Positions 13,824 through 24,209 are shown, counted from the stretch's first letter. The stretch is DNA of 64,000 nt from Acetobacter aceti NBRC 14818 (GCF_000193495.2 NZ_AP023410.1:1178001-1242000); one strand, 5' to 3'. The notes: generated by a model not told the origin, from the sequence alone. Numbers and translations: made by a program.

Positions 13824-15245
13824 TTAAGCGCCCTTTCGCAGGGTGCGGGCGCGTGAATTCAACTCCTCGGCAATCAGGAACGCCAGTTCGAGAGACTGCT
13901 CCGCGTTGAGACGCGGATCGCAGAATGTCTCGTAACGAGCGCCCAGATCGTTCTCCGTGAGCTGATGCGCGCCACCGACGCACTCGGTCACATCCTGACC
14001 GGTCATTTCCATATGCACGCCACCCGGCACCACGCCCGCAGCGGTCAGGATGTCGAAGAAGCCCTGCACTTCCGTGAGAATGGCTTCGAACGAGCGTGTC
14101 TTGACCTTGCTGGCCGTGGAAATGGTGTTGCCGTGCATCGGATCGGACATCCATGTCACGGTGCGGCCAAGCCCTTTGACCGCCTGCACCAGACCCGGCA
14201 GGTGATCCTGAATCTTGGTCGCGCCCATGCGGGAGATCAGGGTAATACGCCCGGCCTCGTCAGCAGGATTGAGTATCTCAAGCAGCTGCTCCAGCGCATC
14301 AATCTGCGTTGTCGGGCCGACCTTGATGCCGATCGGGTTACGCACACCGCGTAGGAACTCGACATGCGCGCCTTCCGGTTGACGGGTGCGATCACCGATC
14401 CACAGGAAGTGTGCCGAGCAGTCATACCACTCGCCGGACGTGGAATCGACACGGGTAAAGGCCTGCTCATACTGAAGCAGCAGCGCTTCATGCGAGGTGT
14501 AGAACTCAGTCTCGTCGATCTGCGGTGCCGTGGTGGAGTTGATGCCGCACGCAGCCATGAATTCCAGCGTCTCGTCGATGCGTTCCGCCAGAGCGCGATA
14601 ACGCTCGGCCAGCGGAGACCGCTCGACGAAGCCGAGATTCCAGCGGTTGACCCGGTGCAGGTTGGCGTAACCACCACGCGAGAACGCACGCAGCAGGTTC
14701 AGGACACTGGCTGACTGGAAGTAGGCCGTCTCCATCCGCTTCGGGTCAGGAATACGATCTTCCGACGTGAAAGCCGGGCCGTTGATGATGTCGCCGCGAT
14801 AGGATGGCAGCGACACATCGCCGACAGTTTCCGTGTCAGACGAGCGCGGCTTGGCATACTGCCCTGCCATGCGACCGATCTTCACCACCGGCACCTTTGC
14901 GCCGAAGGTCAGCACAACCGCCATCTGTAGCAGCACGCGGAACGTGTCACGGATGAAGTCCGCCGAGAACTCGGAGAAACTTTCCGCGCAGTTGCCACCC
15001 TGCAGCACGAAGGCGCGACCAGCTGCTGCGTCGGCAAGATGGCCACGCAGACGGCGCGCCTCTCCTGCGAAAACGAGCGGCGGATAGCTCTTCAACCGTC
15101 CTTCAACCGCCTTGAGCGTGGCTTCGTCCGGATAGGTCGGCACCTGCTTGATGGGAAACGACCGCCAGCTTTCCGGCGACCAGTTGGCAGCCGTCGTCGG
15201 ACCGGCTGTCAGGGACGATGCGGAAGGGCTGAGCGTGACACTCAT
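13824..15245 (-). CDS. Class II 3-deoxy-7-phosphoheptulonate (DAHP) synthase
   Basis: First step of the shikimate pathway: PEP + erythrose 4-phosphate to DAHP. It belongs to the plant/Mycobacterium type II family, shown by [32 protein letters not shown], the conserved [25 protein letters not shown], the substrate segment [15 protein letters not shown] and [15 protein letters not shown]. At 473 residues it is the usual length. The short N-terminal extension (Ser/Thr/Ala-rich) is ordinary. Being class II, it is not homologous to E. coli AroG/F/H, so no symbol is given. Confidence 0.95.
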   Translation of the reverse strand: MSVTLSPSASSLTAGPTTAANWSPESWRSFPIKQVPTYPDEATLKAVEGRLKSYPPLVFAGEARRLRGHLADAAAGRAFVLQGGNCAESFSEFSADFIRDTFRVLLQMAVVLTFGAKVPVVKIGRMAGQYAKPRSSDTETVGDVSLPSYRGDIINGPAFTSEDRIPDPKRMETAYFQSASVLNLLRAFSRGGYANLHRVNRWNLGFVERSPLAERYRALAERIDETLEFMAACGINSTTAPQIDETEFYTSHEALLLQYEQAFTRVDSTSGEWYDCSAHFLWIGDRTRQPEGAHVEFLRGVRNPIGIKVGPTTQIDALEQLLEILNPADEAGRITLISRMGATKIQDHLPGLVQAVKGLGRTVTWMSDPMHGNTISTASKVKTRSFEAILTEVQGFFDILTAAGVVPGGVHMEMTGQDVTECVGGAHQLTENDLGARYETFCDPRLNAEQSLELAFLIAEELNSRARTLRKGA

Positions 15246-15830
15246 GGTCGGTTCCTGTCGATAAGCGCCGGGCTTTCAGAGACCGGCTGTTTCAGAGAAG
15301 CTGATGTTGAAGGGATGCCCACGCAAGACGCGGGTGGAACTTTATGCCGGAGATTGGCGCTGAGTGCAAAAAGCATCTCTGACAAGAGGCAATAAAGCCC
15401 AGTTCGGGCCAGTGTTTCTCGACGGATTTTTACGGAAAAAATTCCGGTTCGAGGCCATTTTCTGACCAGTCAACGTGTCAGACCCACCAACAGTTCACAA
15501 GCCGTTGTGGTGTGACACGACCTCTTTCGACAACCCTTAAACAAGCCTGTGCACGCACAGAGGTAGCGAAACGAGCGACGGCAGGCAGTAGTCGCATAAA
15601 ACGCGGATCACGGTAACCAGCCCCAGCAAACCTAAAGTTTGCTCTTTATTTTTTCTTGCAATGATGAATTTCAGAATGAACGGACGCTTTAAAAAGTCAT
15701 TTTTATATCAATGCATTATTTTGGGGCGGCCTCCTACTGCTCATCAGTCATGCATCCCTGAACTATAAATCCATTATTTCAGGGATGCATACCGGACCCG
15801 TTCCCGTTTTCCAGCGAGTAGCGGAAAAGA
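15246..15830. other. Intergenic region with a long inverted repeat
   Basis: 585 bases without a convincing gene, AT-rich in its second half. An exact inverted repeat, TGCATCCCTGAA (15751-15762) and TTCAGGGATGCA (15779-15790), lies 40 bases beyond the permease stop. It could end transcription of that minus-strand operon although no T run follows. The rest should hold the DAHP synthase promoter, which I could not place. Confidence 0.5.
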
Positions 15831-17285
15831 TCACGCCAGTTCCCTGAGTGCTTCAAAACGTCGGGGATATCTGCTCTTCATATGGCTTGCGAGAGCATAG
15901 CCACTGATAAAGGTGACGATTACCAGAAAGCCGATCGCCCAGGCGGCGATGGCAGCGTTATCGCCGCCGATGAGAGCCGGAAGGTTGGCAATTGCGATCC
16001 ATAGACACGCCAGCAGTCCCACAAGCCCTCCGATGGGTGCAATCAGCGTATGCCAGACAGTGCCAAGACCTTTGTTGCGAACGTTAAAGAACACAAGAAC
16101 CGATATGCAGGTCAAGGAGAGGATCGCCATATAACCCAGCGTTCCGGCTGTTGCGCCCCATGCATAGATCTGGGTGACGGGATCAAGGCCGATCGCCAAA
16201 AGAATGAGCAGTCCTACGAACGAGGTGCAGGTCTGAACGAAGGAGGAAACGTGTGGCGATGAGTAATCCGCATGCACACTGGACATTCCGGCGGGCAGCA
16301 CACCATAGCGGGACATGATGTACTGATACCGTACCACGACATTATGCAGGGCAAGGATGCAGGCAAAAAGGCTTGTTATCAGAAGGACATTCACAATGTC
16401 CTCGCTCACCTGTCCCATATAGGAGTGGATAAGAAGCAGGTACATATCGCCCGTATGTTCGTTAGCCATAGGAACGACGGAATTCAGACCAACCCCGGCA
16501 ACTTCACACCACATCGAGATGACATAAAAAATGCCCACACCGAAGACCGCCGTGTAGGTTGCGCGTGGAATGGTCACGTCCGGTGTGCGGGCTTCTTCCC
16601 GAAAGATTACGGTCGATTCAAAACCGATGAAGCAGTAGATGGCAAACATGATGCCCAGACCGGGTGAACCGGAAAGTGCGGCATGAATCGTGAAAGGTTC
16701 CGTCGACAAAGACGAGACACCTTTTGTCGCCACGATGACGAGATCAGCTAGCAGCACGACGCCGACTTCCAGCACAAGCGCGATCCCGAGAAAGCGTGAG
16801 CTCATCTCGATATGTCGATATCCGAGAAGGCCCACGACCATTACTACGACGATGGAGAGTATCCACCACGGAATGAAAACGCCGAGCGCATTATGCAGCA
16901 GTTCGCTTAATGTATAACCGATATAGGCTTCCAGAGCGATGACGATGAAACTGTAGGATGCAGCCGCCATCGTGGCGGAAGCAAGACCGACCTGACGTCC
17001 CAACCCTTTCTGGATGTAGGCGTAAAAAGCTCCTGCGTTTGTCACATAACGCGACATGAAGATGAAGCCGGCAGTGAACAGATACATGATGAATGTGGCG
17101 ATCGCGGCATCAAGAGGCGCCGCGATGCCGTTACCCATCGCAATGATCAACGGACTGTTCGCCGCCATGACAGTCAGGGGAGCAGCCGCAGCCACCACCA
17201 TCATGACAATGGACATGACGCCGAGATTGCCCTGCAAATTGGTGGAAGCGCTGGTAACAGGAGGAGATGTTGCAGCATTTTTCAT
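15831..17285 (-). CDS. APC-family amino acid/amine permease
   Basis: Inner-membrane secondary transporter of the amino acid-polyamine-organocation superfamily, with about 12 hydrophobic segments. The first contains the unwound-helix region APLTVMAANSP; FYAYIQKGLGR follows TM2, as in many APC permeases. At 484 residues it fits. An upstream in-frame ATG lies at 17294, but AAAGG is correctly spaced for the ATG at 17285. Downstream of a kinase gene and a class III PLP-enzyme gene on the same strand, it probably imports their amine or amino acid substrate. Confidence 0.88.
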   Translation of the reverse strand: MKNAATSPPVTSASTNLQGNLGVMSIVMMVVAAAAPLTVMAANSPLIIAMGNGIAAPLDAAIATFIMYLFTAGFIFMSRYVTNAGAFYAYIQKGLGRQVGLASATMAAASYSFIVIALEAYIGYTLSELLHNALGVFIPWWILSIVVVMVVGLLGYRHIEMSSRFLGIALVLEVGVVLLADLVIVATKGVSSLSTEPFTIHAALSGSPGLGIMFAIYCFIGFESTVIFREEARTPDVTIPRATYTAVFGVGIFYVISMWCEVAGVGLNSVVPMANEHTGDMYLLLIHSYMGQVSEDIVNVLLITSLFACILALHNVVVRYQYIMSRYGVLPAGMSSVHADYSSPHVSSFVQTCTSFVGLLILLAIGLDPVTQIYAWGATAGTLGYMAILSLTCISVLVFFNVRNKGLGTVWHTLIAPIGGLVGLLACLWIAIANLPALIGGDNAAIAAWAIGFLVIVTFISGYALASHMKSRYPRRFEALRELA

Positions 17286-17376
17286 CACGATCATCCTTTG
17301 AACAGACAGTGAAGTGACGCACTGCGTTTTGATATCGAAACAATAAAGATCAGCGGAACAGTTTTGAGAAATACGA

Positions 17377-18399
17377 TCAGGCCTCTTCGGCGGCCTGCAT
17401 CAGGCAGGGTAGAAATGTCCCATCGAGATACCGCCTTGTCATATCGAGCGAATCTTCAAGAAAGCCTGGCTCCAGTGCACGCGCTTCAGCTGAGTGCTGA
17501 TGGGTGGTGAACCATCCGACCATCAGAAGACGACGGAGCATCAGCAGGGCGGGAATAATCTGGATGTCAGCCTCGGACAGAGGACGTATCTGGGTATATC
17601 CGCGCAACCAGGACGTGGTGATGGCGTCGATATCCTTGCTGCACTCCATGAACGTACAGGCGCAGGCAAATTCGTACATGTGCCAGCCAAAGCCACAATC
17701 ATCGAAATCAATGATGCTGGTCTGATCCCCACAATGAAGGATATTGGTCAGCCTCATGTCGCCATGCAGCAGCCCCCAACGGTTGTCCGGACTGCCGTAA
17801 CGCTCCAGTTCAGCGCGCACCCTGCGATCGGCCGCATCAAGCAACTGCGTCTGCTCAGCCGTCATGTTGCGGGTATGCCGCCAGCAGCCCCACATGGCAT
17901 TTTCGCCGACAGCCACTTCAACATCCCACACAGGACGTTTCAGGTTTTTGAGTGCGGCATGCCTACTGGTATAATTGTGTAACTGCGCGGAGATACGACC
18001 CAGTTCATAAAACTTGTCGGGCAGACCGTCTTCCGACGGCATCCCACCGGGCTGATAGGCGAACAGCACGGCATGTTGCTGCTGCTCCCCCTCACCCGCA
18101 TGAGCCAGCATGGCCCCATTCTGCGTTGGAATGATCGCTGGCGTATTCAGAATGTTATCAGCCCGAAGATGCTCGATGAAGGTGATTTCCGACAGGATTT
18201 CATCCACACTGCGATAATGAGGTCGATGCAGCCTCAGGATAAAAACCTCACCCGTTGGCGTATCGACCCTGTAAACAGCGTTTTCAGAAAAGCTAAGCAG
18301 GGACCAGTTTGATTCCGGATCAATACCATAGAGGGGCAGGAAAGGAGCGACATTGTCCTGCCAGTTCCATGAAGTCTGTTCCCAGGCGCGTGCAGTCAT
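17377..18399 (-). CDS. APH/choline-kinase-fold phosphotransferase
   Basis: Small-molecule kinase of the aminoglycoside phosphotransferase superfamily. The catalytic loop HGDMRLTNILH and the metal-binding IDFDDCG motif are intact, and an N-terminal lobe with VFILRLHRP carries the likely ATP lysine/arginine region. Start: ATG at 18399 follows GGGAGA at seven bases; a further in-frame ATG at 18414 overlaps the previous stop (ATGA). Such kinases act on choline, ethanolamine, homoserine or hydroxylysine. The adjacent class III PLP enzyme suggests a kinase plus phospho-lyase pair. The substrate cannot be read from the sequence. Confidence 0.85.
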   Translation of the reverse strand: MTARAWEQTSWNWQDNVAPFLPLYGIDPESNWSLLSFSENAVYRVDTPTGEVFILRLHRPHYRSVDEILSEITFIEHLRADNILNTPAIIPTQNGAMLAHAGEGEQQQHAVLFAYQPGGMPSEDGLPDKFYELGRISAQLHNYTSRHAALKNLKRPVWDVEVAVGENAMWGCWRHTRNMTAEQTQLLDAADRRVRAELERYGSPDNRWGLLHGDMRLTNILHCGDQTSIIDFDDCGFGWHMYEFACACTFMECSKDIDAITTSWLRGYTQIRPLSEADIQIIPALLMLRRLLMVGWFTTHQHSAEARALEPGFLEDSLDMTRRYLDGTFLPCLMQAAEEA

Positions 18400-18413
18400 G
18401 ACGCATTCTCCCA

Positions 18414-19673
18414 TCAGAAAGGTGAACTGGCGGAAATGGCGTCTTCCAGCCTTTGCAGGATGTCATCCACCTGCCCGGACTGAAGCAGCAGACCCGGCTT
18501 GAACTGGAGCACACGTGGATCGAGTGTGGAGAAGATGGCCCACACGCCGCGCTTGTACAGCTCCCGCATGACAGGCTTCGCCCCTTCCACCGTGGCGAAT
18601 TCCAGACCGATGATCAGACCCTCCTGTCGGATACCCACGAACCAGTCGGCATGACGACTTCGGATACCCGCCAAGCCTGCTGCAAACTGCGCAATGATCG
18701 CCTGCACATTGGCGACGGTTTCAGGACTTGTCGTCAGATCGAGAACGGCATTTGCCACGTAACACCCGACTTCCGATCCGGAGAAGGTGGACATGTGGGC
18801 AAAACCGTCCTGCTCCAGCCAGCCGCTGGCCTGCTTTGTCAGCAGCAGCGCACCGAAGGGGTAGATGCCGCCGCCCAGTCCCTTAGAGGTGACTAGAATG
18901 TCGGGACGCACATCCTGACGGGAAACGGCCCATAGAGCGCCGGAACGCATCAGTCCGGTTTGCACTTCATCGGCGATGTAAAGCGTGCCGGTCTCGTCGC
19001 ACATACGGCGGATCTCGGCGAGATAACCGGGAGCCGGAAGAGGAAAACCGTAGGTCGCCGGGATGGTTTCCATAATGACGGCCGCTGCGGGTTCCGCTTT
19101 CAGCGCGGCCTGCATGGCGTCAAGATCGTTGAACGGCACCTGCACGAACTCTTCCGGGCGATCCGCAAGGAAAAGCTGGCTGAACCGTTCGTCGCCTGTC
19201 GCGACGGCGAGGCCGGTGTGTCCGTGATAGGCCTTGCGGATGGAGATGATGCGACGACGCTTTGTGGCGTAACGGGCGCTCTTGATGGCCAGATCAATGG
19301 CCTCGCTGCCGCTGGTGGCATAGGCGACCCGCTCGAACGGCTCTCCGGAAAGCTTGAGCAGCTTCATCGCCAGCGCCGTCCGGGATGGAGACGGAAAATG
19401 ATGATTGCCGATATCGAAATACTGCAAGGCATCGGTCAGCGCCGCAATGAGATCGGGATTGCGGTGACCGAGATTATAGGTGCCGCCGTTGAGATGCACG
19501 TCGATCAGTTCGTGCCCGTCCACGTCGGTCAGCACATAGCCTTCGCGCTTCCCGATCACGAGCGGCACATCCACACTCTGCCAGAACCGGGTCTTGTCGG
19601 GATTCCAGAATTCTTCCGACGCGGCGAGAATATCCGCCTTGCTCTCAAAACCGGCCAGATACGGATTGGCCAT
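18414..19673 (-). CDS. Class III PLP-dependent aminotransferase or phospho-lyase
   Basis: PLP enzyme of the class III aminotransferase fold, 419 residues. Visible motifs are ATSGSEAIDLAIKSAR (cofactor phosphate), AYHGHTG, ADEVQTGLMRSG (Asp holding the pyridine nitrogen) and the Schiff-base lysine in LVTSKGLGGGIYP. The family includes ornithine, GABA and glutamate-semialdehyde enzymes, but also phospho-lyases (AGXT2L1/L2 type) that eliminate phosphate from phosphoethanolamine or phosphohydroxylysine. The kinase gene overlapping its stop favours the latter reading, but this is inference. Confidence 0.85.
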   Translation of the reverse strand: MANPYLAGFESKADILAASEEFWNPDKTRFWQSVDVPLVIGKREGYVLTDVDGHELIDVHLNGGTYNLGHRNPDLIAALTDALQYFDIGNHHFPSPSRTALAMKLLKLSGEPFERVAYATSGSEAIDLAIKSARYATKRRRIISIRKAYHGHTGLAVATGDERFSQLFLADRPEEFVQVPFNDLDAMQAALKAEPAAAVIMETIPATYGFPLPAPGYLAEIRRMCDETGTLYIADEVQTGLMRSGALWAVSRQDVRPDILVTSKGLGGGIYPFGALLLTKQASGWLEQDGFAHMSTFSGSEVGCYVANAVLDLTTSPETVANVQAIIAQFAAGLAGIRSRHADWFVGIRQEGLIIGLEFATVEGAKPVMRELYKRGVWAIFSTLDPRVLQFKPGLLLQSGQVDDILQRLEDAISASSPF

Positions 19674-19916
19674 GACGTCTCTCCCACACTCTCACACATG
19701 GCCATCCGCGTGGTGGCCTCATGGAAACAGCGTAGGCATGCAAGGGAGAACGGATAATGACAGACGGGCACAATCTCATGACATCCGACAACGAATGCGT
19801 TGCGAAAAAGAAATGAATTGACAGGAGGGCCGCCGCTCTTTCACCCTGTCTTTTCTTGCGCGATCCGGTGGTCGGACGGAGAAGTCCGACCTGCCATCAT
19901 GGGAGATAGTGGCGGA

Positions 19917-20969
19917 ATGACACGTCTGCCAACTCAGGGACGTTCCGGTTCACCGGCCTCATCCACGACGGTTCTGGCCTCCGTCGTTTATGGGCTGGAT
20001 GCCTTCATTGCGCGTCTCGGGGCGCAGCCCGTGGATGTGTTTAGCCGATGCGGCCTTGAAGGGCGGCTCAGCAGCACCCCTTCCGAGACGGTTTCTCTGG
20101 ACGCCTACTGTCGCACGCTGGATTACGCAGCAAGCAAAACGGCAACGGCAAATTTTGGTTTATGGTTCGGCCATCAGTTTGCACCGCGCCGTCTGGGCAT
20201 GCTGGGCTACGCTGCCCTCTCCTCCTCCATTCTGGGCGATGCACTCGACAATCTGGCGACGTTCTTTCCGATCCATCAGGACAACAGCATCGTCACTCAT
20301 TCCAGACAGGGTGAGACTGCCCGTCTGGATTATGATGTTGGCGACCCGCTCCTTCACGACCATCGTCAGGATGCCGAGCTGACTCTCGCCGTATTGTGCA
20401 ACATCATCAGGGATGCCTGCGGCCAGAACTGGACACCTGTAGCCGTGCATTTTCGCAACAAGGCGCCGTCCTGCACAAATGAGCATGAAAAGGTGTTTGG
20501 CTGTAAGGTTCTTTTCGGACAGCAGACAAACTCCATCCTGTTTCCATCAGCCAGCCTCGCCACACCGATGCCAGCCGCAGACGGGCTCCTGTTCAGCGCA
20601 ATCAAGGATGGACTGCTCCAGATACAGGCGCACAAACAGTCACTTGAACAGGATTTTCTGTTGCAGGTCCGCAGCGTTATCCTTGATCTTCTGCCGCACG
20701 GTCATCCGTCCATCACACAGGTCGCCGAGCGACTTGGCTGCCCCTATTGGACCCTTCAGCGTCGTCTGGCCGCGAGTGGCTTCACCCACCGGCTTCTGGT
20801 GGAAGACGTGCGCCGTCAGCATGCGCTGAAATATCTGCGGAATGGCGAACATTCCGTGTCACAAACAGCGTTTCTTCTGGGCTACAGCGAGGGCAGCGCC
20901 TTCACGCGGGCTTTTACCCGCTGGCATGGATGCTCCCCGCGGAGCTGGCAGGGCACGACCGGCCGCTGA
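19917..20969 (+). CDS. AraC-family transcriptional regulator
   Basis: 350-residue DNA-binding regulator. The N-terminal part matches the AraC ligand-binding domain type seen in OruR/ArgR-like regulators (FGLWFGHQFAPRRLGMLGYAALSS), and the C-terminal ~100 residues form the double helix-turn-helix (SITQVAERLGCPYWTLQRRLAASG ... SVSQTAFLLGYSEGSAFTRAFTRW). The open frame begins at a TTG (19800), and ATGs occur at 19899 and 19917; the latter is chosen because of the upstream GGGAGA/GGCGGA. It is divergent from the class III enzyme-kinase-permease operon and is its likely regulator, acting from the 19674-19916 intergenic region. Confidence 0.9.
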   Translation: MTRLPTQGRSGSPASSTTVLASVVYGLDAFIARLGAQPVDVFSRCGLEGRLSSTPSETVSLDAYCRTLDYAASKTATANFGLWFGHQFAPRRLGMLGYAALSSSILGDALDNLATFFPIHQDNSIVTHSRQGETARLDYDVGDPLLHDHRQDAELTLAVLCNIIRDACGQNWTPVAVHFRNKAPSCTNEHEKVFGCKVLFGQQTNSILFPSASLATPMPAADGLLFSAIKDGLLQIQAHKQSLEQDFLLQVRSVILDLLPHGHPSITQVAERLGCPYWTLQRRLAASGFTHRLLVEDVRRQHALKYLRNGEHSVSQTAFLLGYSEGSAFTRAFTRWHGCSPRSWQGTTGR

Positions 20970-21152
20970 ACGGTCCTTTTTGGGCGACCGAGCATGATGG
21001 AAAATATCTCTTTACACACAGGGACTATTTTTCAAGCACTATGACAGATGCCTACGGGCCCTGAGATGCGTTCCTGCTCATGCGACCATTCCGTTCACCA
21101 CAGACAGTCGCTCGACTCAAAAAATCAAAAACGCCCCGTTCCTATAAAAAAC

Positions 21153-22643
21153 CTACCGCTCCCCATCGATATAACGAGCCCGAACATGCCGCAGATAATC
21201 TTCGGCTCCCAACGGCTTTCCTGTCGCTGCGCTGATAATGTCCTGCGTCGAAGCGCTGCTGCCCCGTTCATGCACCGCAGTCCGAAGCCAGCCCAGAAGA
21301 TTGCTGAATTCTCCACGCTGGATTTCATTCCCGATATCCGGTAGCGCTGTCTTCGCGGAGGCAAACAATTGCGCCGCCGTCAGTGCTCCCAGCGCGTAAC
21401 AGGGGAAATAGCCCCACAACCCCAGCGGCCAGTGAATATCCTGCAAACATCCGCGCCGATCGTCAGGAACATCCAGCCCCAGCATATCCTTGATACGGGC
21501 ATTGAACGCTTCGGGGAGATCTTTTAGCGCCAACCGTCCTTCGATCATGGCGACCTCAAGCTCGTAACGGACGATGATGTGCGCCGGATAGGTGACTTCG
21601 TCCGCATCCACCCGGATAAAGCCGGGACTGACCCGTGTCATACGACGATAAAGGTCATCCGGTTTCCATGATCCACGCCCACCAAATGCAGAAGCCATGA
21701 TCGGCGCTGCAAATGTCGCAAAGGCGCGGGATCGGGTAACCTGCATTTCCATCAGCAGCGACTGGCTTTCATGCAAGGTCATTCCCCGCGCCCGTCCGAC
21801 CGGCTGCCCCTGCCATTCCGCAGGCAATCCCTGTTCATAAAGCGCATGACCGGTTTCATGAATCACACCGAGAAACGCTGGAAGAAAATCATCGGTCTCA
21901 TAACGCGTGGTGATACGCACATCATCCGTCGCTCCACCACAGAAGGGATGGGCGCTCACATCCAGACGCCCGCGCGTCATATCGAAACCAACCTGTCGCA
22001 TCATGGACACGCCAAGTTTTTCCTGATCCGCAATCGGAAAAGGTGCTGATCCCACCGGAGGAATGCCTCCTACGGATGCCTGCTGTTCAAGTACTTCCTG
22101 CAACAATGGCGGAAGAGCGCGGGCTAGGGTCTCAAAGATCGGCGTGATGGCTTGCTGCGTCATACCCGGATCGAAACCATCCAGCAGCGCGTCGTATGGT
22201 GAAACAGACAGAGCCTCGCCGATCGCTGTTGCGCTTTCGCGTGTCAGATCGAGCACAGTCTGCAAATAGGGCAGCAGACTTTTGAAATCGTTGTCGGCAC
22301 GGGCCTTGCGCCAGACCATTTCCGCTTCCGATCCAGCTTTTGAAAGCGCTTCGACCAGATCACCCGGCACGGCCACCGCGCGGGCATGAATTCGTTTCAT
22401 CTCGTTGAGGTTGGCCTGTTTCCAGAAATCACCGTCCGCACTGGCCATACCAAGCCAGTCCGTCACTTCAGGCGCAGTCAGCATTTCATGCTGCAAGCCA
22501 CCGAGAGTCGCCATAACCGTCGCACGACGGCCAGCAGCCCCTTCCGGCATTATCGTATCGCGATCCCATGACAGAAGACCTCCCGCATCTTCCAGAGCGG
22601 AAAGACGTCCGAAAAGGCGATGCAGATGGTCGTACGCGTTCAT
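21153..22643 (-). CDS. Carboxypeptidase Taq (peptidase family M32)
   Basis: Cytoplasmic zinc metallocarboxypeptidase. The zinc/catalytic motif HETGH is at residues 262-266 within IHETGHALYEQG; the family DDVRITTRY segment is just before it, and the C-terminal GYFPCYALGALTAAQLF is typical. At 496 residues it equals the family norm. It is monocistronic and convergent with the AraC gene. It releases C-terminal amino acids from peptides; the physiological role is unknown. Confidence 0.94.
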   Translation of the reverse strand: MNAYDHLHRLFGRLSALEDAGGLLSWDRDTIMPEGAAGRRATVMATLGGLQHEMLTAPEVTDWLGMASADGDFWKQANLNEMKRIHARAVAVPGDLVEALSKAGSEAEMVWRKARADNDFKSLLPYLQTVLDLTRESATAIGEALSVSPYDALLDGFDPGMTQQAITPIFETLARALPPLLQEVLEQQASVGGIPPVGSAPFPIADQEKLGVSMMRQVGFDMTRGRLDVSAHPFCGGATDDVRITTRYETDDFLPAFLGVIHETGHALYEQGLPAEWQGQPVGRARGMTLHESQSLLMEMQVTRSRAFATFAAPIMASAFGGRGSWKPDDLYRRMTRVSPGFIRVDADEVTYPAHIIVRYELEVAMIEGRLALKDLPEAFNARIKDMLGLDVPDDRRGCLQDIHWPLGLWGYFPCYALGALTAAQLFASAKTALPDIGNEIQRGEFSNLLGWLRTAVHERGSSASTQDIISAATGKPLGAEDYLRHVRARYIDGER

Positions 22644-22839
22644 GGAAAACTCCGTTGAATCATTACCACAAGACTATCACGAACTCTGCGCTCTGTGACC
22701 GCGAGGAACGCAAGCGATTTTCAGCCCTGAGAAAAAACCCACTATGAGATCAAAAACTTCTTCTTTATTAACGCCCGATTAACGAACGGTTACAGCTTAC
22801 CCTTCCCTGTTTTCATTACGTGGAACGTCCTAACGCACG

Positions 22840-23496
22840 ATGCGGATAACGAACATTACAGAGAGGTTTACCTTCCTGAAGACATGGAGCCGGAACTGCC
22901 CCGCCGGCTGGAGCCTGCTGATCGCCATTGTTGCAAGCCTGTGTTCAGGCCTCGGTTCGGGATACATGTTTTTCAGACTGGATCACGCCCATGCCACACA
23001 GGCACTGGCTTACAAGGATGCCCAGATCGCCATCCTGACAGCCCAGAAACAGGCTGTGGAAGCGCGAGCGAAAGCAGACCAGATCAAGGCGAATGCAGTG
23101 TGGCGAGACATTTCTGATGAGGCGCGTGTCTGCCTGCAGAGTGATTTTGTGAACCTCAGAAACGACTTTGAGATCATCACGCTCGCGGGCGATGCGGAAG
23201 CGACTTTCATGGCCGACCTGACACAGGGCGTCCTGGAAGGGATCGACCGGAAGGTCCAGCGCTCACAGATATTTTCCGCCCGAGGGATCGGAGAATATTA
23301 CGTCTACAACAAGAACTCCCGGATTGCTTCCAGCATCGCCGCGACACTGAGTCGCTGCGGCTTCCCTGCCCGCACCATGTCAGCACCGATTACGGCGGCA
23401 GGCATCGCCGGACCTCTTCCGACCGGCTTTGACACATCCAGTGCGGTTCAGCTTTTCATCAACACACACAAAAAGCCGCACTTCAGCTACGACTGA
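22840..23496 (+). CDS. Membrane-anchored hypothetical protein
   Basis: 218 residues. One membrane segment (about 24-46, SLLIAIVASLCSGLGSGYMFF) is followed by an Ala/Gln/Lys-rich helix likely to be coiled coil (about 55-80). The remaining 140 residues, with cysteines, are probably periplasmic. No family recognised. It stands alone between the M32 peptidase and alkB. Confidence 0.6.
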   Translation: MRITNITERFTFLKTWSRNCPAGWSLLIAIVASLCSGLGSGYMFFRLDHAHATQALAYKDAQIAILTAQKQAVEARAKADQIKANAVWRDISDEARVCLQSDFVNLRNDFEIITLAGDAEATFMADLTQGVLEGIDRKVQRSQIFSARGIGEYYVYNKNSRIASSIAATLSRCGFPARTMSAPITAAGIAGPLPTGFDTSSAVQLFINTHKKPHFSYD

Positions 23497-23525
23497 AGCA
23501 GACGACCATGTTCAGTCGATACGGA

Positions 23526-24209
23526 TCAGGAGCGCCGTGTGACCTGACGGAATGTCATGTTGAGACGGCACTCGCCCGTCAGAGGATGCGAGGATACTGC
23601 CAGGGGAGCGACGCCGTGGAACATCATCCGTGATGGACCGCCCCACACCACGACATCGCCATGTGACAACCGAAACCGGCGCACGGGAGCGGCCCGATCA
23701 AGACCGCCCCACAGAAATGTCGCCGCCACTCCAAGAGAGACAGAGACAATCGGTATCTCGGCGTCTTCCTCATCCTTGTCCTGATGCAGGGACAGACGCG
23801 TTCCGGGACGATACAGATTGAGCAGACCGGCTTGTAGTGGAGGATGCGGAAATCCCGCGGCTTCCGTCGCCTCTTCCACCAGTGACCGGAACACATCAGG
23901 CATGACAGGCCATGGCTGACCATTTTCCGGCTGGACAGGCGTGTAGCGATAACCAGATCGATCCGAGACCCAGCCATAATCGCCAAAGGAAGCCATCGCG
24001 ACGGACATGCGGTGACCACCGGGCGTGACAAGATGTCTGAACGGGGCCTGCCGGACGATATGACGAGCCGCCTCCAGCAGAGCGGGCGCCCGGGAAAGCG
24101 CCATGCCGGGGAAAATAAAGGCGCCCGTATCCAGCTGGATACGCTCCTGCGCACCACTGCCTCGCCCGGTCTCGGTTACGTTGAGAAAGTCGAAAAGATC
24201 CCCGGTCAC
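23526..24209 (-). CDS. alkB: Alkylated DNA repair dioxygenase AlkB
   Basis: Fe(II)/2-oxoglutarate dioxygenase that removes methyl groups from 1-methyladenine and 3-methylcytosine. The iron ligands are visible: H142 and D144 in LHQDKDE and H198 in FHGVAPL. The 2-oxoglutarate-binding arginine lies in RLNMTFR (215, 221). The substrate-lid segment PVQPENGQPWPVMP is also recognisable. At 227 residues it matches E. coli AlkB (216). No ada gene is next to it, so control by Ada cannot be judged. Confidence 0.94.
   Translation of the reverse strand: MTGDLFDFLNVTETGRGSGAQERIQLDTGAFIFPGMALSRAPALLEAARHIVRQAPFRHLVTPGGHRMSVAMASFGDYGWVSDRSGYRYTPVQPENGQPWPVMPDVFRSLVEEATEAAGFPHPPLQAGLLNLYRPGTRLSLHQDKDEEDAEIPIVSVSLGVAATFLWGGLDRAAPVRRFRLSHGDVVVWGGPSRMMFHGVAPLAVSSHPLTGECRLNMTFRQVTRRS

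Noticed and set aside
12846-13856. 336-codon plus-strand frame opposite pncB
   Set aside because: Runs across the pncB gene and into the palindrome; no domain or ribosome-binding site. pncB is certain.
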